The notes under the pieces: model-generated
The model's database searches: none
Seen by the model: only the letters and a program-made list of their open reading frames with translations
What the model was told of the DNA's origin: nothing
Position numbers and translations under genes: made by a program
Shown here: positions 1 to 11,024 of the stretch, piece by piece
How positions within the stretch are numbered: position 1 is the first letter of the stretch
Layout of the letters: every line of letters begins with the position of its first letter
Assembly (NCBI GenBank): GCA_022497145.1
Contig: MU385855.1
Coordinates: 310,001 to 374,000, forward strand
Source: Rostrohypoxylon terebratum
Taxonomy: Eukaryota; Ascomycota; Sordariomycetes; Xylariales; Hypoxylaceae
Length of the DNA: 64,000 nt
Direction of reading: 5' to 3'

Positions 1-825
1 GAGCCCAATCCAGGTCATAAAGGCCAAGTAATTGGTCCCGGTAGGCGCCATGATATCGTAGACCGTGCTTTAAATTCTAGTCAGACATGGCAATGCCTTG
101 GTAGAGGTGGACGAGTAGAGAGACATACTAGTTGAACACAGTAATAGGACCTGTAACTCCCACAATGACCAATGGTTGGCAGGCAAGTATCGCGAACACC
201 ACCGCACCCAAAACCGACGCCAACAGCACTTCATTCACGCCATACTGCATATTGGTCTTGGTAAACATATCGAGCGAGAATGCGAGAGCTGGAAGGATAC
301 TAAACTGCTTAGTCAGTCATCCCGTATTCTTATGTGACGAGGATTTATACATTTGCAAAGAGGCGGCGACAGGAGGCATGGTGATTCAAAAGAAATAACA
401 GTGACAAAAAACGAAAAGAATTCTTGTTAGTAGGAACCTTAGGGTAAATATGTAGGAATAGTAACGGGCCTATACTTTGCAAAATACATATAAACCGTCG
501 ACGGCACGACGCGATAATCCCAGGCGTCGCGCCAGTCGCTCCAGTAATACGGTGCGCGGCGGCGCAAGTCATTGGCCATGCCGTGGAAGAGATGTATCTT
601 CCACCATTCCTCGGGTTCCTGGTTCGCGCCATACCGTCGTTGATCCGTATTACTATGATTAAACTCATCGCGCGACGTCAGGAGGGAATTAGCCCAACGC
701 CGAATTTTCGCGCCCGCCGACGCCCCGGGTCCAGCACCTCCGGATTCGGCTGTGCCGCCGCCGCAGTTACCCCCGGACGAGTGCATCGCCGTCGGAAAGG
801 TCAGCGAGTCTGCCGTCTGAGACAT
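1..825 (-). CDS. Bor1-like HCO3-/borate anion transporter, 5' part (runs off left edge)
   Basis: The first 196 codons of an anion-exchange (SLC4/Bor1) family membrane transporter, which in fungi exports borate across the plasma membrane. Exons on minus: 825-476, 299-129 and 67-1, continuing outside the window. The introns (176 and 61 bp) have GT-AG ends, and splicing restores NILPALAF and then FNYTVYDIM across the junctions. A Gly-rich, probably disordered head of about 40 residues is followed by a cytosolic stretch with WWKIHLFHGM and YYWSDWRDAWDYR, which is characteristic of fungal Bor1 proteins. The first membrane helices follow (ILPALAFSLDMF; LLASVLGAVVFAILACQPLVI; VGVTGPITVF). The start is the first ATG of the open frame. 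Only the N-terminal third is visible, so substrate preference (borate or bicarbonate) cannot be judged. Confidence 0.88.
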
Positions 826-1613
826 GGTTCGCGGTATGGGCGAGATCCAATTTAGCGTGTGATCTAATTAAAACCAAGATGTCATCCGTATAAATCGACA
901 CGTATTGATTTGTAGATATTGATCGTTGTATGCCTAAAAAGGTAAGCAATTGCCAATAGCACTATAAGCCAAAAATGAAAATATAAGCCCGATCTCAGGC
1001 GATGTCCATATCTAAAAGATACGGCCGGTGAAACGCAACCGCCAACAACCTCAATGAGTAAATCGATGCTCACTCACGAAGTGTGAAGTCGCCGCGGCCG
1101 CCGTGGTAAAAAAAAAATACCTACCTAGGTCCTAGGTACCAATACCGGCGGTGTAATGAATTTTTAGTTAATCGAAGATGTAGATTTGGAGGACCCCGGG
1201 TTATTCTCTACTTGGTTTAGTTCTACCCTCGCCCAGAACGCCTTCCCCACAGCGACCAAGAACCGTAACCGGGGGGGCGCAAATGGGGGGCGCAAATGGG
1301 GCAAATGAGGAAAGGGAATGCGTCATCGGCACGTTCATTGAAACTCTCATCTCTCTTCCTTTTTTTTCTTCCTTTTCTTAACATCCAAACGCCGGTGCCT
1401 TGCGATTGTGAGACTCTTTTATCTAGTATTGTACAATATCTGCAGGTCGCGGCAAGATTGCATATGCTATGCTATGTGCTTCCCTTTTCTCGTTAGTAAT
1501 AGAACATACATAGAATGAGCTGAGAGCTTCGAGTCATCATAAATCATGACAACAGCCCTCGATAACTCCCCGTCCCCGTCCCTGATAATCAGGTCGTATA
1601 TACAAAAATTTTA
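826..1613. other. Intergenic stretch, no gene seen
   Basis: This separates the start of the Bor1-like gene from the 3' end of the m-AAA protease gene. It holds a CCTAGG-type repeat (1123-1139), a short G-rich tandem (GGGCGCAAAT-like, about 1273-1300) and a pyrimidine tract (about 1340-1380). The part next to 826 should contain the transporter promoter. No conserved coding potential was seen. Confidence 0.6.
1123..1139. repeat. CCTAGG-type palindromic repeat cluster
   Basis: Two overlapping copies of ACCTAGGT/TCCTAGGT. The same motif recurs in at least ten intergenic places in this window: 1123, 5229, 5350, 8561, 12681, 23881, 29389, 40361, 42791 and 45760. Confidence 0.7.
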
Positions 1614-4515
1614 TTACATCCCGATCTCGCCGTTGTCTTCCTTAAATAATGCAGGGCTGGGAGGAGAAGGAGGAGGATCCGGTGCATCAGGTAGCCCCGG
1701 CGATGGTGGCGGCGAGGGCGGTCCAGCTGTTGGTGGCGGTGGCGCCTTAGCTGAGCTTCCGAAATACTTAGAAAAGTCGTCTCTATCCGCAAATGGTCGA
1801 GGACCCAACAACCGAATCATATCGTCTCGGACTAACACCTCCTTTTTCAATAACTCCTCCGCAATAAGTCCCACTTCCGCCTTCTTCTCTAACAAGAGAT
1901 CCTTGCACCTCTTATACGCCTGCTCGATAATTCGTCTCACTTCGGCGTCGATGGTTTGACCCGTCTGCTCCGAGAAAGGTTTGTATACCCTACTCTCGTC
2001 GTTGTGGTAATGTACTGGACCGACCTTATCCGACATACCCCATTTCGTTACCATCTGTGTAGCCATTCGAGTCGCCTTGTCAAAATCGTCGCTAGCCCCC
2101 GTGGTCACCGTAGGGAAGTGAATTTCCTCTGAAATTCTACCTCCCAACGTCATAGCCATTCTGTCCATCAGTTGTTCATAGGTCATGAGATACGCATCTC
2201 CCGGTAGATACTGCGCGTATCCTAAGGCCCTAGCTCGAGGTATGATCGAAACCTTCAATAAGGGGTCGGCGTATTGGAGGTACCAGCCGCAAATAGCATG
2301 TCCTGCCTCGTGGTAGGCTACCGTCCTCTTCTCTTTCGGATCCAGGACAAGTGACTTGCGCTCGAGGCCGCCGATAACGCGCTCGATGGCTTGCTCGAAG
2401 TGTAGTAATGTGACAGACGTAGCGTTACCTCTCGCAGCTATTTATCACGTGAGTATATGGTAACAAATTAAAATGTAGGTGGATAGGCGTACCAATGAGG
2501 GCGGCTTCGTTTACGCAGTTCGCGATATCTGCACCGGCGAACCCCGGTGTCAAAGATGCGAGTCTGCCGCTGAGATATTCGATTTCCTCATGGGTCACGA
2601 TTTTCTTGAGATAAACTTTAAAGATATCCTGTCGTCCCTTCATCGTTGGCGCATCAATGTTGATGTGTCGATCAAAACGACCAGGTCGCATCAGAGCCTT
2701 GTCTAGGATATCTGCTCTGTTGGTACCGGCGAGAACAACAACCTGGTCCATGGTGTTGAAACCATCCATCTCTGTGAGAATCTGGTTAAGTGTGGCCTCT
2801 CGTTCGTCGTTACCCCCGAACCTTTGGCCTTCTGCACGAGATCTACCGATGGCGTCAATCTCGTCAATGAAGATGATGCATGGGGTATTCTTGCGTGCTG
2901 TAGCGAAAAGATCCCTGACCCTAGATGCACCAACACCGACGAACATCTCGACGAATTCTGAGCCGCTCACGCTAAAGAACGGCACGCCTGATTCGCCGGC
3001 TGTAGCTTTCGCAAGTAAAGTCTTACCTGTTCCGGGAGGACCGGCGAGGATTGCGCCGCGTGGAATCTTCGCGCCAAGCTTTTGGAACTTTTCCGGCTTC
3101 TTGAGGAAGCTGACAAACTCCATGATCTCCTGCTTAGCTTCGTCCAGGCCGGCAACATCTGAGAACTTGACTTTGATTGCCGTCTCGTGGCTAAAACGCT
3201 TTGCCTTGCTCTTGCTGAAGCCGAAAATACCGCTCGACCCGCTGGCGCCGCCAGGACCACGTCGTGAAGCCCAGACAAGTAAGCCGACAAGGGCTAGCGT
3301 GGGTCCGAAGGCTAGTATGATGTTAAAGAGCGGGTTTTCGGGGGCGTAGCTCACGGGTATCCTCTCGCTTGTGGGGATTCCAAGCTCATTCTGAACGTCT
3401 TCTAGACGCCTTTCAAAGCCATCGCCTGACGCAATCGTGAAATAGTAATGAAAGCCAGGGCGAGCCGCAATGGAGTCGGGATAGACGGATTGGGTCGCTT
3501 CCCGGTTTAAGTCGACACGGACTGTGTGACCCTGAATAACCATTCTTTCAACGAGACCCTTCTCCAGAAAGCTCTTCCGTAACTCCTGCCATGTGATTTC
3601 CCGGCTACTCTCCTCCGCGAAGGACGTGTAGAGCCAATAGGCAACGGCTGAACCTACGACTGTTGTCACCCAGTCGTTTTTGTTTAGAGGATTGTTTTCG
3701 GGGGGAGGGGGAGGCGGTTTTCTCGAATTGTTCGATTTGAAGCCGTTGAAGTCCCTTTCGCCCTGGCTGGATTGCTGGCTGGATTGCTGGTTGGATTGCT
3801 GGCTGGATTGCTGGTTGGATTGCTGGCTGGGTTGCTGGTTGGATTGCTGGTTGGATTCCCGCCGGTCCTCTTTCTGCTGCCGCCTCTGCCCTGACCCTTG
3901 CGAAGCTTTTTGCTCGTCTAAAGACTTCTTGATGCTTTCAACCTTAGCTCCCAATGGAGTATGACTCAAATGCTCCTTAGCTAATCGTTTGCCCAGGGTG
4001 TTGACGGCTTTCAGTGCCCTGCCAAAATCTGCAGTCGTGGCTGTTCCTTCCTTTTGCTTCCTGATTAATTCCTGTAAGTCCACTGGTACTCCAGTCACTC
4101 TCATGTGTTTGAGCATCGGCATGTCGAAAAGTTCAAGTAATTTGTTCGGAATGACTTTATGAAACTCTTTGAACTCGTCCTCGGTAAGATACACCCAGCC
4201 CTCAGGTAGCGGTGGCCTGTTTTCCTTGCCTGCCCTTGGTGCCTTGCCCTCTGTTGGGCCCGGCGAGCTAGAACTTTTCATTTCCGGTTTCGACTTAGTA
4301 TCTTTAGATGGAGACGCCCCATTCTTGCTAATCTTCTTGTTATTATCGGAATCTTCGGGTTTCTGGTCGGAGTAGTAGCGCGACTGTTGGGTACGCCAAG
4401 CCGACTGCGACGTGCGCAGGAGACGGGTCGTTCGTATAGTCGTGCGGGTAGAAGCATTGAGGGAGATGCTAGCGATGCGCGCCAGACTGGCGGATCGTCG
4501 TAATATGCTTGACAT
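1614..4515 (-). CDS. Mitochondrial m-AAA protease subunit (Afg3/Yta12 family)
   Basis: An ATP-dependent zinc metalloprotease of the mitochondrial inner membrane, facing the matrix. The family degrades misfolded membrane proteins and matures proteins such as ribosomal subunit MrpL32. Exons 4515-2493 and 2437-1614 (intron 55 bp) give 948 residues; the splice restores NEAALIAARGNATS. In order: an Arg/Ser-rich mitochondrial presequence (about 1-45); a charged region with a Ser/Gln repeat (about 220-250); membrane segments near NDWVTTVVGSAVAYWLY and NIILAFGPTLALVGLLVW; Walker A GPPGTGKT (about 493); the IIFIDEIDAIG Walker B; the second region of homology around NRADILDKALMRPGRFDRHI; the zinc site HEAGH (about 716); and a Pro-rich tail. 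Slightly longer than usual because of the repeat and the tail. I cannot decide between the Afg3 and Yta12 paralogues. Confidence 0.95.
3763..3856. repeat. 12-bp tandem repeat inside the m-AAA protease ORF
   Basis: About eight units of a CTGGATTGCTGG-like 12-mer. Read on the minus strand it encodes a run of Ser-Asn-Gln-Gln / Ser-Ser-Gln-Gln units. It is in frame, a multiple of three, and lies between the presequence and the first membrane helix. Confidence 0.85.
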
Positions 4516-4944
4516 GGCGGGCGACTGCTAATGTACTGCCAGTGTTAGTGACCAGCCGCGGGGTCCGCAGTGAAGGCGAGGCGAAATATTTCTCGTGTGC
4601 GCAGATGCCGTACTATCTTATGAGAACATAAGACATAAGGCAGCAACCGCCAATACAGCGGGCTGTTCCTGTATTAACTGGAATCCGACCGCAGGCTGCG
4701 TCGGGAATTTACAATACAGATTTCCGAAGTTGGAGGAAGTTAAGAAATTGAATTCGGCTCTTGCGCTGACTGATTTCCAGTGGATGGTGATCATTCGAAA
4801 GCTTCCCCGCTAAGCCTAATCGACTTTAGTGAGCAGGTATCTCTTCAATTACGTATCTTTAGTCACGTGATTTGTGGGGATATCGGACTTTAAGAGCGGA
4901 CTGGCGGGTTGTCGGACAGCTCTAGCGCTGCTGGTTCCAGCTGG

Positions 4945-5204
4945 CAGCCCAAATCGAAAAGAGACTGCGCAGTCTTGGCATTCTCATTTTCAAAGGCTCT
5001 ACAACTAATTGTCAAAACAACATCCTGAAATAATACTTAGAATTCTTGAAAATAAATTATAATAAAGCTAAAAAGCTACTCAATCTAAATTTATTTTTTT
5101 CGAATTAATTATTCATTATTTTACTCCTTTATTGTCGGTTTTTACTTATGTTAAGCTTAAGCTAGCTTTGCCAAGACTGCGCAGTCTCTTTTCGATTTGG
5201 GCTG
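4945..5204. mobile_element. MITE-like non-autonomous DNA transposon with 36-bp perfect TIRs
   Basis: A perfect 36 bp inverted repeat at 4945-4980 and 5169-5204, beginning CAGCCCAAATCG, flanks about 190 bp of AT-rich non-coding DNA. Each arm contains a 14 bp perfect palindrome, AGACTGCGCAGTCT (4962-4975 and 5174-5187). A possible 5 bp target duplication GCTGG lies at 4940-4944 and 5205-5209, but the right flank is itself a GCTGG repeat, so this is uncertain. There is no transposase. Size, TIR and AT-rich core fit a miniature inverted-repeat element; I cannot name the parent superfamily. Confidence 0.82.
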
Positions 5205-5228
5205 GCTGGCTGGCTGGCAGGCTGGCTA

Positions 5229-5250
5229 ACCTAGGTCCTAGGTCCTAGGA
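5229..5250. repeat. CCTAGG-type palindromic repeat cluster
   Basis: Three consecutive CCTAGG units spaced 7 bp apart, about 25 bp beyond the right end of the MITE. Confidence 0.7.
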
Positions 5251-5563
5251 GGCTGGCAGAGGTAATACCTAGAAGTGCTCTACTTTGGATGGAAAATCAA
5301 GTAAGGGACTCCTACCATTTCTATTTATCGTGCATTTTGCTTAATCAACTTAGGACCTAGGTACTAATCTCACTTCAAGTGTAAAAATATAGTGTACTCT
5401 GTTACTACGATCTACCAGCTCCATACGCAATAACAATCGCTCACTACCCCCATAAAGGCTAGCCACTTTCCTATGAAAGATATTGAGTCATTAATCATCA
5501 GCGCAACATGAGGAAGGGTATACCGGATATAATATAAATAAAATACAATGCCAATTCAAACTC

Positions 5564-7122
5564 TTAAACATTCCTAGGAAACTCCACGAATCCACGGCCT
5601 TTGATCGTTTCCGGCGGAGGCCACAACCGGGATTCTTCGTCTTGACTGTCCAGACACCTACTAGCGTCGCTCAGCGTGGACATGTCATAAGACTCATCCT
5701 GCCCTAGGTTCCGCCGCTTGAGGTTCTGCCTCTCTATGTTCTTCTGCTCTACCGTATCGATCGCCCGGCCGCTTTCCGGTCCAGATGATGATGTCCCAGA
5801 ACTCTTGCGCCCGTGTGCCAGGATCGCTGGGAGGAGTCGGCTGAAAAAGGGACGAACCACTGGCACCGAGGCGCATACAATGCCAAGGTTGACCTCGATA
5901 AAGCAGAGTATCACTGATTTTCCAAGGTTAGTAGCCACCACTATACGGGAGTTTCGAGAAAGAACTTGAGGATCCTGCAGAGGCCTCATATGCACTGTGT
6001 ATACTCACTATCAGGTACGGCGTCCCAGTCATAATCTTCGCTAGCTTCAAGGGTGGGAATGTAGGTAACTCGTTTGAGAGCGACACAACATACTCTTATT
6101 AACCAATTAGCAATTATAACCGATATTATGAAGAGCATTCATATAATGCACTTACACAATTCCCGTTGCGAAGAGTAATATCACCGACACTTTTTGTCTC
6201 TTAGGGAGCTGCATTCGAATTACCAACGGTATTGGCAACAACAGAATGATAATGTCGATACCGATATCTGCCGCACGTGAGTAATCTCGTCACAGATGTT
6301 CAACTGTCATTTATGACATACTACAAATACGTTAATTTTCGTTGAATGAATCGGGAAGCAGAGTAATTTCACTATACCTCAAGCTACTCAGGCTAATGTA
6401 GGCAGGATAAGAGTCGTAGCACACGGCATCCAAACTCTCATTGATGATACCCTCAAGTGGCCTGCAGGCCAGCGATTCAACCAGCGCCGCCGTCACAGAA
6501 TAGCAGGTTATAATCGCGATGCATATATAGCAAGTCCAACGAAACCACATGTGTGGCGCGAGCCTCAAGTATAGAACCAGCATGGACATCTTGGCGAAAC
6601 TGACGCTAAATATAAAGCTGAGATAAGCTAGCAGGCCATACTAAGATGGAGGTTAGCTGTTGCGAAGATATCAAGAGAAGAATATCATATTTACCAATCG
6701 TTCGCCGATGTGGTAAGTATCCTGCAGGATATCCCAGACGTGATATGTGAGGCCATGATCGATGTCTATTCCGGAGATCGGATTAGAATCAAGCTAGAGG
6801 TCGACCCCCTCAGATTCCCATACCTTTCTTTACAAATACCAGCATAGCAACCGAAATTGTATAAGAGGCAATTACAAGCCCTTTCGGTCGAGATTAGCTA
6901 ATAGCCTAAATAGGAACAGTTGCCTTACTCACAGTCGTCGGGTTCGAGCTTCTTCTTAAGCATGTAAACCCTCGTATAAAGACGGAGGCTGAGCGCAATT
7001 CCGGCGATGATAGTGGTCGAGATGCCGGCGGCCATCAGGCTGCCTCGGCGCGTCGGTGGGTTGACCGGAGTGCGGACCTGGCCTGGTGGAGGCTCGGCAT
7101 AATAGAGGCTACCATCGCTCAT
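5564..7122 (-). CDS. Rhodopsin-like (SAT4/PTH11-type) fungal integral membrane protein
   Basis: A seven-helix fungal membrane protein of the rhodopsin-like SAT4/PTH11-related family; members are GPCR-like and mostly of unknown ligand. Seven exons on minus: 7122-6933, 6880-6824, 6765-6695, 6640-6373, 6267-6156, 6094-6009 and 5940-5564, summing to 1161 nt (386 residues). Landmarks: short N-terminus, first helix AAGISTTIIAGIALSLRLYT, the DDW start of helix 2, a WDILQDTYHIGERL loop, FAKMSMLVLYLRL, a Cys in LACRPLEG, the NIGID...LLLPIPLVIRMQLPKRQK helix typical of the family, and a last helix containing FIEVNLGIVCASVPVVRP. A hydrophilic tail of about 90 residues follows. The donor of exon 4 (GTGAAA) was chosen because it restores the NIGID motif in frame. 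The acceptor of the last intron (5941) could instead be 5965. Confidence 0.85.
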
Positions 7123-9646
7123 CGTGAGGACCCTTCGCCGCAGCCAAGCAGGAACAGCTCGTGGAGTTGCAAGAAGCTAGGCCGAACCGGTATACAGCTT
7201 TCTTCTTTTTTTTTCTCCAAGCTGAGGTGCCGACGTCGAGCTCAATATAGCGGCGGTCTGACGAAGGGATGAACCGGCGGGATGGCACAGGAATATTAAG
7301 TCATGTCTCAAGGAAATCCGTAGCCTTGGCCAGATGGTGTGATTCGTGTGATTCGCTGGCATGCAGCAAGCCAGTCAGACCGGCTAACCCAGCTGCTTCC
7401 TCCTAGGGCTGCGCGTAGGTGGCGGGATGATATTAGGTATTAGGTATTGTTTTTCGTCGTTAAAGTGTTGCTTGCAATCGCTATCATCTGCCAGACCGGG
7501 ATTCATTTCTCTAGTCTAAGATTCATTAACAGGTCCTCTTGTGCTTATGCATGCACATTCGCAAATAACTATCGAGCGGCTAAAGCGACCATGGAACCCA
7601 ACCCAAAGATAACCCATGTGAAAAAAAAACATCCACCAGTCCTTTCCAAGTCAACTTGAGTCTTGAGTCTTGAGTTTGACCACCGTTATTGATCAACCAA
7701 ATTCTGGACCAGTTGGGTGGGCTTGCCGCTATTCGGTGGGTAAAGAAGAGAGAAATGAACCAAACAAAAGTGTTGGGTGATCGCATCGGACAAAAGCCAC
7801 TCCCTGTTAGTTACAGATCTCGGTAGACCACGATATAACCCTCGCACTTCCCCTCCTCAGAATCGAGCGAGGAGGCACAGAAGGCCCAACCGGAGACACA
7901 CATATGATAGACTTTCTCCAACACTCCAATAGGTACGAAGTGGTACATCTGTGGCTTGCCAAGGCTCATAATTACTGAAGGGAGGATTATCGTTACGCGC
8001 CCCCCCAGTCCGAGGTCGTCGACTCTTTCCCGTTTATTTCTCTTCACTCACCGCCAAGCAACTTTAGGTCGCCTTGGCAGTCTATTTTCTTATTGATACC
8101 GCTAGCTCTGCATGCAGTGCATGGGCTAGCAACCACTACGTATAGGTAGGCATGGTTTTTAGGTCTCCTTCAGTGATTTAAACCCCTCAAGAGAAATGCA
8201 GGAGGGTCTTCAAGCTTCTGTTTGAGACCTCTGCTAGTGGGGTTGATAGCTTGTTGTCGAAGTGAGACTTACGGCAGGTGGGACGTCCCCCATTGCCGGT
8301 AATTAGCATATCCATCTAGATTCTACATAGTAGTAGAAGATTTTGAATACCGAAGAGAATCCAACTTATACTAACCAATTCCTACAAACAACCACGATGC
8401 CATTGATCCTCTAGGTTCCGATCCTGGTACTACATTGGAAGACACCTAGTACTACTACCTATATTGCGAATCAAGGATACTTGCTCGGTCTCGTTTTCGG
8501 GTCCCGACACCATGGGACGGCGTGGTACAAGATCATGGGGATGGCTAAACCAATACACATACCTAGGTCCTAGGTCCTAAGATGCTGGGTTGTTGACCTA
8601 GAAGAAGCTAGTCGACGACTACTAAACTGCAAACCAAACTTACTATGCAATCGATGAAGATCTAACCTCGAAGGATTTACGCTATATATCAAGTTAGATA
8701 TCACTCCCGTTTCGGCGGATTTTCTCTTCCACGTTTTTTCAGCAATACCATCATCTTGGGTCTCGATCTACCTTCTATGATCGGAGTTGTTTGCAAACAC
8801 GAAATGAGGTTCCGGGCATATATGCGTTGTCTCTGAGCATGGCCCCATGTCTAACCTCGACCGAGATTTCCATCGACCTCATTTTACTGGCTAGACCTAA
8901 TGGCAATAGGGATCGACTTGAGTAATAAACCAGAGAACCGGTCGGTCAAGGGAGCACACAGCGGTGTGACAATCAGAATGGCAATACAAGCCTAAAACGC
9001 CTGACTGAAAAAGTGATTCACGATGGCTGAGATGATACGGCGGGTCTTATGCCAACTTTATCGAGCCCATGTCTCCCAATCTATCTCTTCCAATCACATA
9101 CTACCACCAGAATTGCAATCACCTTGTTGTGGCACTCCAGTACCGTGTAGGTAGGTAATACAGCTGACGGTCTTCATAGACGTAAAATTGGCTTGAGGAC
9201 GGATCTGCTTGCATTCGTACTTGATTTAGATCGCACGTATGCTATGTGCCTTTCAATTAAACTATCAAAGTCCGGCGGTACGTAACCCTATTGCGCAAGG
9301 GGTTGGGTTGAATTCCACGACATGGAGAATGTTCCGATCGAACGCAAACACCAGTGTACGACAGGTTCAAGATGATTTCCGGGGAACCCACGATTAGGTC
9401 CTCGCAATAAACAGGGTATTCGTCGGACTTTGCCTCGGACTATGCAGGTGGCCGTGCTCCGCTGCCAGCACAAGTCAGGCTTACCGGTTTCCATTTGTTA
9501 ATACCGCAAGACGCAGACGACGATTAATCCGACGAGCGGCAAAACAGGCGATCTAATCGACATGTATTCCTAGAGTTTCCAAGTTGAAAGTCGCGATAAC
9601 AAAAGAAGCCGACCGCCCTCCTGCGCATCGGCACGGTGCATCGTTT
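7123..9646. other. 2.5-kb stretch with no supported gene
   Basis: Between the 5' end of the rhodopsin-like gene and the 3' end of PGA2. It holds a short GAGTCTT tandem (about 7660-7675) and a CCTAGG cluster (8561-8580). A 78-codon minus frame at 7811-8047 and a few others show no domains, homology cues or splice-linked partners. Confidence 0.55.
8561..8580. repeat. CCTAGG-type palindromic repeat cluster
   Basis: Overlapping ACCTAGGTCCTAGGTCCTAA units in gene-free DNA. Confidence 0.7.
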
Positions 9647-10111
9647 TTATCCGACTAGGTACTGCTCGATATCCTTATCCTCCTCATCCTCCTGCAGCTC
9701 TTGAAGTCGTTTCTCTTCGGCTTCCAACATCTTCTTGAGCACATTTCTCTGCCGCTTCCGAGCCTTCTTTCCCCAGTCCGAAGCCGTCGTTTCTCCTTGT
9801 TCATCGTCATCGCTCTCGTCCGGTATACCGATCTCGCCACGCAGTTGATTGGGAGAGATTTGCGTTTGTCGCTCTTCCTCTTCTTTGAATTGCTTCTCGA
9901 GTTGCTTCTCTTGGTGCTTGGCACCCATCTTGATGATGTAAGGTCGCAACAGGGCGTATGCGCCGACGATGATGACGAGTCGAATCCATTGCTTAGGCGT
10001 CATGGACGAGAAGGACTCGGTGACATTGTGAGAGAAACGATCTCTGACTAGCGTGAATAGTTGGTTCACGGAGTCGAACAGATGGGCGACGAGGTCAAAG
10101 AGTTCCGACAT
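9647..10111 (-). CDS. PGA2: Pga2-type ER/secretory trafficking protein
   Basis: A small protein of the Pga2 family; in yeast Pga2 is needed for processing and trafficking of Gas1 and alkaline phosphatase and locates to the ER/nuclear envelope. 154 residues from the ATG at 10111, without introns. After an amphipathic N-terminus comes one membrane helix (about 42-61, WIRLVIIVGAYALLRPYIIK), then a highly charged cytosolic tail with coiled-coil character (QEKQLEKQFKEEEERQ) and an acidic Glu/Asp-rich end. The TPKQWIRLV-to-YALLRPY stretch is the family hallmark. The frame is open to an upstream ATG at 10183, adding 24 residues; I prefer 10111 because MSELFDLV resembles the compact N-terminus of relatives. 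Divergent from MHF1. Confidence 0.82.
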   Translation of the reverse strand: MSELFDLVAHLFDSVNQLFTLVRDRFSHNVTESFSSMTPKQWIRLVIIVGAYALLRPYIIKMGAKHQEKQLEKQFKEEEERQTQISPNQLRGEIGIPDESDDDEQGETTASDWGKKARKRQRNVLKKMLEAEEKRLQELQEDEEDKDIEQYLVG

Positions 10112-10563
10112 GCTGGGCTCAAGATTGTCGTGTTTCTGCTGCAGCTGATGGGGAATGCGCGGAACGAGTCGCAGACGATTCACAATGCGATTCTATGATA
10201 ATTGAGGGATAAGAAAAGGAATAAGAATGACGAGTAATTATTGTAGAATGCTCATGACAAATATGATGCTTGTCGGAAGCTTCGGTATTGTGAAGCGATG
10301 ATAACAAACAGTTGTTCAAATGTATGGATCCATTGAACCTGAGGTAAAATCAAACAAAAGATCTTTGGGCGAAAAAAGCCTCTTGGCATTAGCGTGCACA
10401 GACCCGATTAAAGTGGTACTCTCTTTAACCTTAATTGTGCTGTCGCGTCACGGGTCTGACGTAATTTAGACGCGTTCAATCATCCGCCGCTATCATCTCT
10501 CCTAACCCAAATAACCCAAATCAAAACAGCTTCAGAGCTTCTATATGAGCCAATTAGTCGACT
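10112..10563. other. Bidirectional promoter region PGA2 / MHF1
   Basis: A 452 bp spacer between two divergent genes. It holds the ACGCGT element at 10470-10475 and AT-rich sequence; no other gene. Confidence 0.6.
10470..10475. promoter_or_regulatory. MluI cell-cycle box-like site (ACGCGT)
   Basis: A palindromic ACGCGT, the core MCB element bound by MBF (Mbp1/Swi6-type) factors in fungi, 89 bp upstream of the MHF1 start codon. It is seen directly. The regulatory role is inferred from position and from the DNA-repair/kinetochore role of the gene; a six-base match can arise by chance. Confidence 0.4.
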
Positions 10564-11024
10564 ATGGCGAGCGAGTCCGATGAAGAGGTACGCGAAGTTT
10601 ATATTATTAAGACAACATTTCGAAAACCAAATCGGCTAACGTGCAATGCCAGCAACTGAAAGCTGCTTTATGGTTCGCTGTGGGGAAGATGGTCGATGAA
10701 GAAACCTTGCGGAGGAATAGAAACGTCACACCTCAATTCATCGGAGCTTTGACCGAGATGGTCTGGGCCCAAATAGGTATATATATTTATCTCACTAGAT
10801 TTTCCATCTCTGCATCTCTGAGAATAACTTAGAACGTGGCCTAATGCTTTCTAGAAAACGTCGCGTTGGATCTAGAAAGTTTCAGTCGTCATGCAGGACG
10901 AACAACTATCAACACAGAAGACGTTCTGCTCCTAGCCAGGCGAAATCAAGATCTGCACGCAATCATTAAGGATTTCGTGGATAAGCAGAAAGCCGCAAAG
11001 GCGAAGGGCAAATCGAAAAGGTGA
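10564..11024 (+). CDS. MHF1: MHF1 / CENP-S histone-fold protein
   Basis: A centromere protein S/MHF1 homologue. The family pairs with CENP-X/MHF2, acts at kinetochores, and as a DNA-binding cofactor of the FANCM/Mph1 helicase in fork repair. Three exons: 10564-10587, 10653-10776 and 10855-11024, 318 nt in all, giving 105 residues, close to the usual size. The first exon is tiny (MASESDEE). The histone fold spans about residues 9-90: ALWFAVGKMVDE in helix 1, VTPQFIGALTEMVWAQIENVALDLESFSRHAGR through helix 2, TTINTEDVLLLARRN into helix 3. A Lys-rich tail ends the protein. Helix 2 is split by the second intron, and splicing restores the WAQIENVALDLE run. The MCB-like site upstream suggests cell-cycle control. 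Confidence 0.93.

Larger units (their letters stand above)
4516..5563. other. Intergenic stretch holding a MITE
   Basis: Between the start of the m-AAA protease gene and the 3' end of the rhodopsin-like gene. It contains the MITE-like element (4945-5204), a GCTGG-rich tract directly after it, and CCTAGG repeats (5229-5250, 5350-5363). A 72-codon plus-strand frame at 4595-4813 has no recognisable features. Confidence 0.6.

Noticed and set aside
4595..4813. 72-codon plus frame next to the MITE
   Set aside because: Short, without features, and in the promoter of the m-AAA protease gene.
7811..8047. 78-codon minus frame in the 7.1-9.6 kb gap
   Set aside because: No domain, no upstream or downstream exons, and composition like surrounding non-coding DNA.
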